Assembly (NCBI GenBank): GCA_964465015.1
Contig: CAYXHP010000137.1
Coordinates: 1-32,399 of the forward strand
DNA from: Humimonas sp964465015
GTDB lineage: Bacteria > Gemmatimonadota > Gemmatimonadetes > Palauibacterales > Palauibacteraceae
Length of the DNA: 32,399 nt
Direction of reading: 5' to 3'
Shown piece by piece: positions 7,760-15,813 of this stretch (position 1 is the stretch's first letter; each line of letters begins with the position of its first letter). The position numbers and the translations under genes are program-made. Below the pieces are notes generated by a model, which did no database searches, was not told where the DNA came from, and saw only the letters and a list, made by a program, of their open reading frames with translations.

Positions 7760-9555
7760 GGGACGAGGTCATCGAGGAAGTCCGGTCCCGGGCGGATCTG
7801 GTCGAGATCTGCTCGGAGCACACGAACCTGAAGCGCTCGGGGAAGACGTACCGCGGGCCGTGCCCCCTCCACGGGGGCGAGGGACCCAACTTCTCGGTCG
7901 ACCCGGCGCGCGGGATCTTCAAGTGCTTCGTGTGCGGTGAGGGCGGCGACGTGTTCAGCTTCGTCATGAAGCGGCTCGGCCTCGACTTCCCCTCCGCCGT
8001 ACGCCACGTGGCAGAGCGGGCCGGCGTTCCCATCCCCGAGGAGGATGAGCACCGCGAGGACCCGCACGCCGCTCTCCGGGGGGCGCTGGCGTTCGCCGCC
8101 GAGTGGTTCCGGAGTCGCCTGGTCGACCCGGAGTCCGGGAGCCGGGCGCGCGAGTACCTGCGCGGCCGCGGCTTCGAGCCCGAGACGGCGGCGACGTACG
8201 GCCTGGGGTACGCGCCCGACGACTGGCGCGCCCTGCGGGAAGCGGCCCTCGAGCGCGGGATCGAGGAGCCGGTCCTCCTCGAGGCGGGTCTCCTGGCGAC
8301 GAGCGAGCGGGCCGAGGAGCCGTACGACCGCTTCCGGGACCGCATCATCTTCCCGATCGACGACCTGCGCGACCGGCCGATCGGGTTCGGAGGACGCGAC
8401 CTCTCCGGTCGAGACGACGTCCCCAAGTACATCAACTCCCCCGATTCACCGGTCTTCTCCAAGGGCAGGACCCTCTACCTCCTCAACCGATCACGGCACG
8501 CCATCCGGCGACAGGAGAACGGCCTCGTGGTCGAGGGCTACATGGATGCCCTCTCCCTGCACTCGGCCGGCATCGAGAACGTGGTGGCGCCGCTGGGGAC
8601 GGCACTGACGCCGGACCAGGCCGGGAAGCTGGTCCGCTACGCCCGCAAGATCTACCTCCTGTACGACAGCGACCGGGCGGGACTACGCGCCACCTTCCGG
8701 GCCGCCGACGCGCTCCTCGCGGTGGGGGCGGAGCCCATGGTCGTCACCCTGCCCGAGGGAGAGGACCCCGACTCGCTGGTCCGGCGCGAGGGACCCGGGC
8801 GCCTGCGCGAGTGCCTGGAGGATGCGGTCGACGTGCTGGAGCGCAAGCTCCAGATTCTCGAGCGGCGTGGCTACCTGGAGACGATCGACGGCAGGCGCAG
8901 GGCGGTGGACGCGCTCCTGCCCACCCTGCGCGCGGTCGAGGATCCGGCCCTGCGGGACCTGTATGTCTCCCGTGCCGCCGAGCGCACGGGGGTGCGGCGG
9001 GAGACGCTGGTCCACGAAATGGTGCGGTCGGGCCGCGAGGGGCGGGGGCCGTCCGGGCCCCGGACGGCGGGTCCCGCGCGGAGCGCCCTCGCGGCGCCGG
9101 CCCCGGCCGCCGATGGCGAGCGGGTCGCCGAGCGCCACCTGGTCCTCCTCTTCCTTCGCGACCCCACGTATGCGGCGCGGGCGCGGGCGGAGGGGCTGGA
9201 GGCCGGGCGCTTCCGCGATCCCCGGTTCCGGGCGCTTGCCGGGGCGATGCTGGACCCGCAGGCTCCTGACCGCGAGCTCGCCGAGCAGCTCGAGGGCGAT
9301 GCGCTGCAGGCGGCCCGCGAGCTGGAGGCGGACACCACGGACCTCGGGCAACCCGAGGAAGTCTTCGAGCGCTCGCTCCGCCGCGTCTTGTACGGATCGC
9401 GGCTCCAGAGGCTCGAAGAGATCGACCGGGAGCTGGAGCTGGCCGAGGCCGACCAGGCCCGGGCGCTCTTGCTGGAGAAGGAGAAACTGGCCCGCGAGCT
9501 GAGGGATGCCCGGGTCCCGGTGAGCTGGGTTCGCCGGTTCGCGGGGACGCCGTGA
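7756..9555 (+). CDS. dnaG: DNA primase DnaG
   Basis: DnaG makes RNA primers for chromosome replication at the fork with DnaB helicase. The 599-residue protein has all three expected parts. The N-terminal CHC2 zinc finger has ligands Cys36, His39, Cys57 and Cys60. The TOPRIM catalytic core has VVEGYMDALS (Glu260) and YDSDRAG (Asp304 and Asp306). The C-terminal region after about residue 430 begins with a Pro/Ala/Arg linker and corresponds to the helicase-binding domain. The start is GTG at 7756, which overlaps the TGA of mutS2 (GTGA), indicating translational coupling; RDEVIEEVRSRADLVEI is the standard family N-terminus. No sigma-70 gene follows, unlike the common rpsU-dnaG-rpoD arrangement; here a zinc-ribbon gene comes next. 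Confidence 0.96.
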   Translation: MRDEVIEEVRSRADLVEICSEHTNLKRSGKTYRGPCPLHGGEGPNFSVDPARGIFKCFVCGEGGDVFSFVMKRLGLDFPSAVRHVAERAGVPIPEEDEHREDPHAALRGALAFAAEWFRSRLVDPESGSRAREYLRGRGFEPETAATYGLGYAPDDWRALREAALERGIEEPVLLEAGLLATSERAEEPYDRFRDRIIFPIDDLRDRPIGFGGRDLSGRDDVPKYINSPDSPVFSKGRTLYLLNRSRHAIRRQENGLVVEGYMDALSLHSAGIENVVAPLGTALTPDQAGKLVRYARKIYLLYDSDRAGLRATFRAADALLAVGAEPMVVTLPEGEDPDSLVRREGPGRLRECLEDAVDVLERKLQILERRGYLETIDGRRRAVDALLPTLRAVEDPALRDLYVSRAAERTGVRRETLVHEMVRSGREGRGPSGPRTAGPARSALAAPAPAADGERVAERHLVLLFLRDPTYAARARAEGLEAGRFRDPRFRALAGAMLDPQAPDRELAEQLEGDALQAARELEADTTDLGQPEEVFERSLRRVLYGSRLQRLEEIDRELELAEADQARALLLEKEKLARELRDARVPVSWVRRFAGTP

Positions 9556-9625
9556 GGCGCCCCTGCGGCGCGCGATCCGGCCGGGGCGAGCGGGCCCCAC
9601 GACGACACGACGGACAGGAGAAGGG

Positions 9626-10366
9626 ATGGGTTCGAACGAGACGGTAGAGGCCCTGCTGGGGCTCCAGGAGATCGACGCGGTCATCGAGGCGCGCGAGTCG
9701 GAGCTGGCGGCGCTGGAGCCGGAGCTGGAGGAGGCCGAGTCCAGGTTGGCGGGCATCCGGGAGCGCCTCGCTGCGCTCCGGCACGAGCTCGGGGAGGCCG
9801 AGGAGGCGTTCCGGAAGAGCCAGCGCTCCGTGCAGGCCGGACGCGCCACTCTCAAACGGCTGCGAGACCGGGCCGACGAAGTGCAGGACCTGCGCCAACA
9901 CATGGCCGTACGCGCCGAACTCGAGGCGGCCCGGCGCAACCTCGAGGCGGCCGAGACCGACGCGATCGAGGACCTGCAGGACGTGGAGACGTCGCGCGAG
10001 GCGGTCGACAGCCTGGATGCCGAGCTCGGCGAAGCGACGAGTTCGTTCGACGAGCGGCTCAGCGAGGTGGAGGCCCGGCGCGAGGAGCTCCGCGAGGAGC
10101 TGGAGCGTCACCGGGGCCGCCGCGAGAGTCGCACCGACGGCATCGACGAATCGGCGCTCAAGCTGTACGAACGAGTCCGCCGCGGACGGACGGAGAGCGC
10201 GCTGGCCCCGCTCGTCGGCGGCCACTGCGGCCACTGCTTCACGGCCGTCCCGCTCCAGCGGCAGGCCGAGATCCGGACCGGCAGGATGCTGCACCGCTGC
10301 GAGGGCTGCGGCGTGATCCTCCACGCGCCCCTCGAGGCGGAGTCGATGGACGGAGAGACGCCCTGA
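9626..10366 (+). CDS. C4-type zinc ribbon coiled-coil protein (COG1579)
   Basis: This 246-residue protein has the COG1579 architecture: about 180 residues of long charged helices forming a coiled-coil hairpin, then a C-terminal C4 zinc ribbon with CGHC (about residues 198-201) and CEGC (about 222-225). Members of the family have been described as nucleic-acid-binding or translation-related accessory proteins, but the role in this organism cannot be assigned from sequence. Start ATG at 9626 is preceded by AGGAG at 9616-9620, a good ribosome-binding site. It stands 70 bases after dnaG with no visible promoter or terminator and 25 bases before recJ, so it is probably read through from dnaG. Confidence 0.88.
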   Translation: MGSNETVEALLGLQEIDAVIEARESELAALEPELEEAESRLAGIRERLAALRHELGEAEEAFRKSQRSVQAGRATLKRLRDRADEVQDLRQHMAVRAELEAARRNLEAAETDAIEDLQDVETSREAVDSLDAELGEATSSFDERLSEVEARREELREELERHRGRRESRTDGIDESALKLYERVRRGRTESALAPLVGGHCGHCFTAVPLQRQAEIRTGRMLHRCEGCGVILHAPLEAESMDGETP

Positions 10367-10391
10367 GTCGCCGAGAGAGCCCCCCCACCGG

Positions 10392-12137
10392 GTGACCCGC
10401 TCCGCCGCCCGCCTGCCGCGCCTGCGACGACGGTGGCTGGCTCCCGAGCCGGTCGCTCTCGACGCGGTCCAGGCGCTCCAGAGCTCACTCGGGCTCCCCA
10501 CCCCGGTGTGCGAGCTCCTGGCACGCCGGGGCCTGGCCGAGCCGGCGGCCGCCCGCGCCTTCCTCCGCCCCTCCTTCGAGGCGCTCCATCCCCCCGACCT
10601 CCTCCCCGACCTGACCGTGGCGCTACGGCGCATCGAGACGGCGATCCACGCGGGACAGGGAATCCTGGTGCACGGAGACTACGACGCGGACGGGCTCTCC
10701 TCGGCGGCGCTGCTGACCCGAGGCCTGGCCCACCTGGGGGCGCGAGTGGAGGCGTTCGTGCCGCACCGGCTGCGGGATGGGTACGATCTCGGGCCGGCGG
10801 GCGTGTCCCGCGCGCGAGAGATCGGCGCCCGCCTCATCCTGACGGCGGACTGCGGCGTGTCCGCGGTCGAGGCCGTGGCGGAAGCCAGCGAGTCGGGCGT
10901 CGATGTCGTGATCACCGACCACCACCGGCCGCCTCCCCGCCTCCCCGCGGCGGTCGCCGTCGTGAACCCCGCCCGCGCCGACTCCGGCTACCCGTTCCGC
11001 GGCCTGGCCGGCGTGGGCGTCGCCTTCAAGCTGCTGGCGGCCCTCTACGACCGGGCCGGGGCGGCGCCGGAGCACCTGAACCGTCACCTGGATCTCGTGG
11101 CCCTGGGGACGGTGGCCGACCTCGTGCCGCTCGCGGATGAGAATCGCATCCTGGTCCGGGCGGGCCTGGCCGCCATGGTCCGGACCCGGAAGGCGGGCCT
11201 GCTCGCGCTCGCACGCCGGGCGGGCGTGAGCATCGAACGAGTCTCGGCCTCCGACATCGGCTACCGCCTGGGTCCGCGACTGAACGCCGCCGGACGCGTG
11301 GGGGCGGCGGAGACAGGGCTCCGGCTCCTCCTCACGGACGACCGGGAGGAGGCCGAGCGACTGGCCGAGCGGCTGGAGCTACACAACCGGAAGCGCCGCG
11401 GCGAGGACCGTCGCGTCCTGGCCGAGGCCGAGGCGATGCTGGCCGAGCGCTTCGACGCGGACCGGGATCGCTTCGTGCTCCTGTGGGGAGAGGACTGGCA
11501 CCCCGGGGTCATCGGCATCGTGGCCTCCCGCCTGGTCGAGCGCCTCCACCGGCCCGTGGTCCTCGTGAGCCTGCGCCAGGACCCCGGGCGCGGGTCGGGT
11601 CGCTCCATACCGGGCTTCCACCTGCACCGGGCTCTGGAAGGCTGCGCGGACCTCCTGGAGCGCTATGGTGGCCACCGCATGGCCGCGGGGCTCGAGGTGC
11701 GACGGGACCGCCTGGAAACGCTGGCAAGCAGGTTGGGGGAGGCCGCGCGAGAGACCCTGGCCGAAGAGGACCTCGTGCCCGAGATCCGGATCGACCTGTC
11801 GCTCCCCCTCGCGGCGGTGGACGACGAGCTCCTCGGCTGGATCGGCCGTCTGGCGCCCTTCGGTACGGAAAACCCGCGGCCGGTTCTCCACGTCCGGGGC
11901 GTCAACCTCGAGCGCCCCGCCCGCGTGGGCTCGGAGGGCGCCCATCTCAAGGGGGTCCTCTCCGACGCGGCGGGCGGACGCCTGGAGGCGATCGGATTCG
12001 GCATGGGGGACCGGCTGGGCGAGGCGACGGTCGGGCCGCTCGAGGTGGCGTTCGAGCTGTCTCGCGACCGGTATCGCGGCCGGGAGCGACTGCAGGCCCG
12101 GCTGCTGGATGTTCGCCCGCCGGACAGTCGGACGTAG
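10392..12137 (+). CDS. recJ: Single-stranded-DNA-specific exonuclease RecJ
   Basis: RecJ degrades single-stranded DNA 5' to 3' in recombination and base-excision or mismatch repair. The 581-residue protein matches the family length. The DHH phosphoesterase core is visible: HGDYDADG (Asp96, Asp98 and Asp100), LTADCGVS, and the name-giving TDHH (Asp176, His177, His178), followed by the second lobe with the DHHA1 part (GRSIPGFHLHRAL and YGGHRMAAG) and the C-terminal OB-like domain around WIGRLAPFGTENPRPVL. The start GTG at 10392 gives the usual leader MTRSAARLPRLRRRW; no strong ribosome-binding site is present. Its neighbours MutS2 and DnaG make this a replication and repair run. Confidence 0.95.
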   Translation: MTRSAARLPRLRRRWLAPEPVALDAVQALQSSLGLPTPVCELLARRGLAEPAAARAFLRPSFEALHPPDLLPDLTVALRRIETAIHAGQGILVHGDYDADGLSSAALLTRGLAHLGARVEAFVPHRLRDGYDLGPAGVSRAREIGARLILTADCGVSAVEAVAEASESGVDVVITDHHRPPPRLPAAVAVVNPARADSGYPFRGLAGVGVAFKLLAALYDRAGAAPEHLNRHLDLVALGTVADLVPLADENRILVRAGLAAMVRTRKAGLLALARRAGVSIERVSASDIGYRLGPRLNAAGRVGAAETGLRLLLTDDREEAERLAERLELHNRKRRGEDRRVLAEAEAMLAERFDADRDRFVLLWGEDWHPGVIGIVASRLVERLHRPVVLVSLRQDPGRGSGRSIPGFHLHRALEGCADLLERYGGHRMAAGLEVRRDRLETLASRLGEAARETLAEEDLVPEIRIDLSLPLAAVDDELLGWIGRLAPFGTENPRPVLHVRGVNLERPARVGSEGAHLKGVLSDAAGGRLEAIGFGMGDRLGEATVGPLEVAFELSRDRYRGRERLQARLLDVRPPDSRT

Positions 12138-12153
12138 GCGGCCCCCGACGGGC

Positions 12154-12738
12154 GTGCTGCGCATCGTGGCGGGGGAGCTGGGCGGGCGCCGGATCACGGC
12201 GCCCCGGGGCCGGGACACGCGTCCCACACGCGAGGCCGTGCGGGAGGCCTGGTTCAGCGCTCTCGGACCGGGGATCGTCGGTGCGCGCGTCCTGGACCTG
12301 TTCGCCGGCTCGGGCGCGCTCGGCATCGAGGCGCTCTCCCGCGGAGCGGCGGAGACGGTCTTCGTCGAGCGCGCGCGGGCGGCCGCGTTGGCCGTGGAGT
12401 CCAATCTCGCCGAACTCGAGCTGGGAGGACGCGGACGACTGGCGCGGCGGGACGTGGGGGCGTTCCTCGAGGAGCTACCGGTTCCCGCGGCCGGGGAGGC
12501 GCCGCCGTTCGATGTCGCGCTGGCCGATCCGCCTTACGAGAGCGCCTGGCCGGAGCGTCTGGCGCGGCTCCTCGCCGAGCGCAGATTCGCCGGCCTCCTG
12601 TGCGTCGAGCATGCTCCGGGCGCGCTGGAAGGGGAGGAGGTGGTGTGGCGGCGGGCCTACGGAGACGCCATCCTGAGCTTCCTGCGGCCGCCGGACGCGG
12701 GCCGGGATCACGATCCGCCACAGGGGAGGAGAGCGTGA
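12154..12738 (+). CDS. rsmD: 16S rRNA (guanine(966)-N2)-methyltransferase RsmD
   Basis: RsmD methylates the exocyclic amine of G966 in 16S rRNA using S-adenosylmethionine during 30S maturation. The 194-residue product begins LRIVAGELGGRRI, the standard N-terminus, and has TRPTREAVREAWFSAL, the SAM-binding LDLFAGSGALGIEALSRGA, and the catalytic DPPY at residues 125-128. The length is normal. GTG at 12154 is the only ATG/GTG/TTG in frame after the recJ stop and ahead of the conserved N-terminus; it sits 16 bases after that stop. The TGA at 12736-12738 overlaps the GTG of coaD by four bases, the common rsmD-coaD pairing seen in many bacteria. Confidence 0.95.
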   Translation: MLRIVAGELGGRRITAPRGRDTRPTREAVREAWFSALGPGIVGARVLDLFAGSGALGIEALSRGAAETVFVERARAAALAVESNLAELELGGRGRLARRDVGAFLEELPVPAAGEAPPFDVALADPPYESAWPERLARLLAERRFAGLLCVEHAPGALEGEEVVWRRAYGDAILSFLRPPDAGRDHDPPQGRRA

Positions 12739-13256
12739 CGGTCCACAGGAAAGAGCACGTCGCCGTGTACCCGGGGTCGTTCGACCCGCTCACGCTCGGA
12801 CACGATGATATCATCCACCGGGCCCTCAAGATCGTCGACCGGCTCCTGGTGGCGGTGGCCGAGACCTCGACCCAGGAGAAGCAGGGGCTCTTCTCCCTGG
12901 AGGAACGGGTCGAGCTCCTGTCGCGGACGTACGCCGGCGAGCCCGCCGTGGAGGTCGTCTCGTTCTCGGGCCTCCTGGTCGAGTTCGCCCGCTCGCGGGA
13001 GGCGCGGCTCATCATTCGCGGCCTGCGGGCGGTCAGCGATTTCGAATACGAGTTCCAGATGGCGCTCATGAACCGGTCGCTGTGGCCGGAGCTGGACGTG
13101 ATCTTCATGGCTCCCGACAACCGATACACGTTCCTGAGCGCCTCCCTGGTGCGGGAGGTGGCGCGGCTCGGCGGTGACGTGTCGGAGTACGTGCCCCCGC
13201 TGGTGCTGGAGCGGATGGTCGAGCGCTTCGGACCCCGTGCCCGCGGGGACCGGTAG
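12735..13256 (+). CDS. coaD: Phosphopantetheine adenylyltransferase CoaD
   Basis: CoaD transfers AMP from ATP to 4'-phosphopantetheine, the penultimate step of coenzyme A synthesis. The 173-residue protein has the nucleotidyltransferase signature YPGSFDPLTLGH (residues 12-23, with the T-x-G-H motif at 20-23), IIRGLRAVSDFEYE in the middle, and the C-terminal FLSASLVREVA segment that matches the ISS(S/T)xVRE motif. The start is GTG at 12735, overlapping the rsmD stop (GTGA), with a strong ribosome-binding site GGGGAGGAG inside the rsmD end. The phosphate acetyltransferase gene begins 20 bases downstream, placing CoA supply next to acetyl-CoA use. Confidence 0.96.
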   Translation: MTVHRKEHVAVYPGSFDPLTLGHDDIIHRALKIVDRLLVAVAETSTQEKQGLFSLEERVELLSRTYAGEPAVEVVSFSGLLVEFARSREARLIIRGLRAVSDFEYEFQMALMNRSLWPELDVIFMAPDNRYTFLSASLVREVARLGGDVSEYVPPLVLERMVERFGPRARGDR

Positions 13257-13276
13257 CGGACAGCCCGGAGGGCGCC

Positions 13277-14212
13277 GTGGAGCATGACGGCGACTTCCTG
13301 GCCCGGCTCCGCTCCCGGGCCGGCGCTCGGGCGCGCCGCGTCGGCTTTCCGGAGCCGGACGAGGACCGCACGACCGGGGCGATCCTCCGCCTGGCGGCGG
13401 AGGGGCTGGTGCGGCCGGTCCTGGTCGGTGATGCGGCTGCCGCGGCCCGGGTCCACGCCGAGCGCCCGGAGCTGGAGCGGATCGACCCCGCGGAGGCGGA
13501 GGAGCTCGTGCGGGGCGAGGGACCCCGTGGCGCCCTCACCGCTGCTGCCGCGCTGCTGGCGGCGGGGCGCCTGGACGCGGTGGTGGCCGGGGCGCGGGCG
13601 ACGACCGCGGACGTGGTCCGGGCCGCGCTGAGCGAGGTGGGGCTCGCGGAGGGCCACCGGACCCTGTCGAGCTCCTTCTACATGTCCGGCGCCCGGGGGC
13701 CCGAGGCGCCCCGGGAGGTCCTCACGTTCACCGACGCCGGCGTGGTGCCCGAGCCGACATCCGAGCAGCTGGCCGACATCGCGTGGGCGGCGTGTGCGGC
13801 GCGGCCCTCGATCGTAGGCGACGAGCCACGCGTCGCCTTCCTCTCCTTCTCGACCCACCTCTCGGCTCACACGGCCGACGTCGATCGCGTCCGGAGCGCC
13901 TTCGAGCTCTTCCGGCAGCGGCACCCCGGGGTCGTCGCCGATGGTGAGCTGCAGGCGGACGCCGCCCTGGTCCCCGAGGTATGCGCCCGAAAGGCGCCCG
14001 ACTCCCCGCTGGCCGGCCGCGCGAACGTCCTCGTCTTCCCGGATCTGGACGCCGGGAACATCGGCTACAAGCTGGTCGAGAGGCTGGGGGGCGCCCGGGC
14101 GCTCGGGCCGATCCTCCAGGGTCTTGCCCGGCCCATGTGTGACCTCTCGCGCGGGGCGGATGTCGAGGACATCGTCCACGTGGCCTGCATCGCCTCGCTC
14201 CTGGCCGACTGA
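13277..14212 (+). CDS. pta: Phosphate acetyltransferase (PTA/PTB family)
   Basis: This 311-residue enzyme belongs to the phosphate acetyl/butyryl transferase family, which interconverts acetyl-CoA plus phosphate with acetyl phosphate plus CoA. Family features are the N-terminal FPEPDEDRTTGAI segment, ATTADVVRAAL, DGELQADAALVPEV, FPDLDAGNIGYKLVERLGG and GPILQGLARPMCDLSRG. The usual STKGSA loop reads STHLSA here (about residues 194-199), so the conserved glycine is replaced by leucine; this loop lies near the CoA/phosphate site. The length fits the short form without the regulatory N-terminal domain. GTG at 13277 has GGAGG five bases upstream. No acetate kinase gene lies in the window. A phosphate butyryltransferase is possible but the C-terminal half reads more like acetyltransferases. 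Confidence 0.88.
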   Translation: MEHDGDFLARLRSRAGARARRVGFPEPDEDRTTGAILRLAAEGLVRPVLVGDAAAAARVHAERPELERIDPAEAEELVRGEGPRGALTAAAALLAAGRLDAVVAGARATTADVVRAALSEVGLAEGHRTLSSSFYMSGARGPEAPREVLTFTDAGVVPEPTSEQLADIAWAACAARPSIVGDEPRVAFLSFSTHLSAHTADVDRVRSAFELFRQRHPGVVADGELQADAALVPEVCARKAPDSPLAGRANVLVFPDLDAGNIGYKLVERLGGARALGPILQGLARPMCDLSRGADVEDIVHVACIASLLAD

Positions 14213-14251
14213 GCCGGCGCGGCGTGCGGCGAGGGCGGAAAGGGTAGAGGC

Positions 14252-15058
14252 GTGCGGGCGCGCAGGTCGCTGAGTCAGAACTTCCTGGTCGACCCCAACC
14301 TGCAGCGAAAGGTCGTCGACGCCCTGGGGGCCGAGGCCGGCGATACCGTGCTCGAGGTCGGTCCTGGCCACGGGGAGCTCAGCGAGCACCTGGTGGGCCG
14401 TGTGGCACGCCTCGTCCTGGTGGAGAAGGACGACGCGCTGGCCGCCGAGCTGAAGGCGCGCTGGGGCGGACGGGGGGACGTGGCGCTGGTGCACGGGGAC
14501 GCCCTCGAGATGGACCTGGCCGCGCTCGTCGAGCCGCCCTACCGGGTCCTGTCGAATGTCCCGTACGGGATCACCTCGCCCCTCCTGTTCCGTTTCCTGG
14601 CGCTGTCTCCATCCCCGGAGCGCATCGTGGTCACCGTGCAGCGCGAGGTGGGGGAGCGAATCACCGCGGAACCGGGGAGCCGCGCCTACGGAAGCCTGTC
14701 CGTCGGAGTCCAGGTCCGGGCCTCGGCCCGCATCGCGTTCGCCGTGAGCCGACGGGCGTTCCGCCCCGTGCCGGACGTGGAGTCGGTGACCGTCGTCCTG
14801 GAGCCCGACCCCGATCGACTGGCCCGGCTGCCGGCCCGCGAGCTGCGGCGGCTGACCCGGGCCGCTTTCGGGTGGCGCCGCAAGCAGATGCAGAAGATTC
14901 TCCGATCGGCGCCCGACCTCGGGCTCGGACGCGAGGAGACCGAAGCCCTGCTCCGGGAGGTGGGCGTCGATCCGAGGAGCCGCCCCGAGGAGCTGGCACC
15001 GGAACGGTTCGTGGAGCTGGCCCGCCGGCTGGGGCCCGACGGCCGCCGGGGAGGTTGA
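14252..15058 (+). CDS. rsmA: 16S rRNA dimethyladenosine transferase RsmA (KsgA)
   Basis: RsmA dimethylates A1518 and A1519 near the 3' end of 16S rRNA in late 30S assembly. The 268-residue protein starts with RRSLSQNFLVDPNLQRKVV and has the SAM-binding LEVGPGHGELSEHL, the acidic VEKDD strand, the catalytic NVPYGI (Asn102) and the later RAYGSLSVGVQ and FRPVPDVESVTV segments, all typical. The C-terminal helical domain is complete. GTG at 14252 has an AGAGG ribosome-binding site one base away and GGAAAGGG farther up. The stop TGA overlaps the -35 element of the rex promoter, so this is likely the last gene of the rsmD-coaD-pta-rsmA run. Confidence 0.95.
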   Translation: MRARRSLSQNFLVDPNLQRKVVDALGAEAGDTVLEVGPGHGELSEHLVGRVARLVLVEKDDALAAELKARWGGRGDVALVHGDALEMDLAALVEPPYRVLSNVPYGITSPLLFRFLALSPSPERIVVTVQREVGERITAEPGSRAYGSLSVGVQVRASARIAFAVSRRAFRPVPDVESVTVVLEPDPDRLARLPARELRRLTRAAFGWRRKQMQKILRSAPDLGLGREETEALLREVGVDPRSRPEELAPERFVELARRLGPDGRRGG

Positions 15059-15083
15059 GCCGGGCGCGCGCGGCGTCTATCTT
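15055..15083 (+). promoter_or_regulatory. Probable sigma-70-type promoter of rex
   Basis: TTGAGC at 15055-15060 and TATCTT at 15078-15083 are separated by 17 bases, each matching four of six consensus positions. The expected transcription start (about 15089-15091) falls inside the Rex operator, as expected for a repressor that blocks its own promoter. The -35 overlaps the rsmA stop codon. Confidence 0.55.
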
Positions 15084-15087
15084 GAGC

Positions 15088-15105
15088 TTGTGAAGGCTTT
15101 CACAA
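15088..15105. promoter_or_regulatory. Rex operator (ROP box)
   Basis: The 18 bases read TTGTGAAGGCTTTCACAA, an exact match to the known Rex consensus TTGTGAAnnnnTTCACAA, with dyad symmetry extending to GC on the left and GC on the right (15086-15107). It lies 20 bases upstream of the rex start and directly after the putative -10. Rex binds such boxes when NADH is low and leaves when NADH rises, so this predicts autoregulation of the rex operon. Confidence 0.9.
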
Positions 15106-15124
15106 GCATACCGACGCCCCGGTC

Positions 15125-15778
15125 ATGAGCGATCGTACTTCCCGGCGGATCTCCGAATCGACGGTCCGGCGCCTGTCGGTCTACCTGCGCTTCCTGCGCG
15201 AGCTGGCCCGCCAGGGGCGCGAGGTGGTCTCCAGCCGTCAGCTGGCCGGCGGCTGCGGCACCACCCCGGCGCAGGTGCGCAAGGACCTGAGCCTGTTCGG
15301 CTCTTTCGGCAAGCGCGGCAGGGGCTACACCGTCGACGAGCTCCGGCACACCCTGGAGGGCATCCTGGGACTGGGCCGCCGGTGGCGCGTCGCCCTGGTG
15401 GGGGCGGGGAAGATCGGCTCGGCGCTCCTCGGGTACCAGGACCTGGCGCGACGTGGCTTCGACATCGTGGCCGCTTTCGACACCGATCCGGCCAAGGCCG
15501 GCCGCGCTATGGCCTCCGTGCCGGTCTACGCGGCGGACCGACTCTCCGAGGTCGTGTCGGACGAGCACGTGGAGATCGGGATCATCGCCACGCCTCCCGA
15601 GTCCGCGCAGGCCGTCGCCGAAACCCTGGTCTCGGCGGGCGTCGGCGCCATCCTGAACTTCGCACCGGTGGCGATCGACGTGCCCGAGCGCGTCACGGTG
15701 CGTACCATGGACGTGGCCCTGGAGATGGAGGGGCTCAGCTACGTGCTGAGCGGCGCGCACCGGGGCGCGCGCGCCTGA
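15125..15778 (+). CDS. rex: Redox-sensing transcriptional repressor Rex
   Basis: Rex is a dimeric repressor that reads the NADH/NAD+ ratio. The 217-residue product has the N-terminal winged helix (residues about 10-80, SESTVRRLSVYLRFL, SSRQLAGGCGTTPAQVRKDLSLFGSFGKRGRGY) and a C-terminal Rossmann domain beginning ALVGAGKIGSALL (about residue 90). It ends with a C-terminal helix (VALEMEGLSYVL) of the kind swapped between subunits. Length and order of domains are normal. ATG at 15125 follows the perfect Rex box by 19 bases. The next gene, arginine deiminase, starts 35 bases after the stop with no promoter or terminator visible between them, so rex is probably the first gene of a four-gene transcript. 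Confidence 0.96.
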   Translation: MSDRTSRRISESTVRRLSVYLRFLRELARQGREVVSSRQLAGGCGTTPAQVRKDLSLFGSFGKRGRGYTVDELRHTLEGILGLGRRWRVALVGAGKIGSALLGYQDLARRGFDIVAAFDTDPAKAGRAMASVPVYAADRLSEVVSDEHVEIGIIATPPESAQAVAETLVSAGVGAILNFAPVAIDVPERVTVRTMDVALEMEGLSYVLSGAHRGARA

Positions 15779-15813
15779 GCCGTCGGGCCGGAAGCCCGGC
15801 GGGAGACGAAGGG

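Noticed and set aside
12254..14494. 746-codon minus-strand open frame across rsmD, coaD and pta
   Set aside because: It crosses three well-supported plus-strand genes and is low-complexity His/Arg/Pro-rich, typical of a codon-bias shadow.
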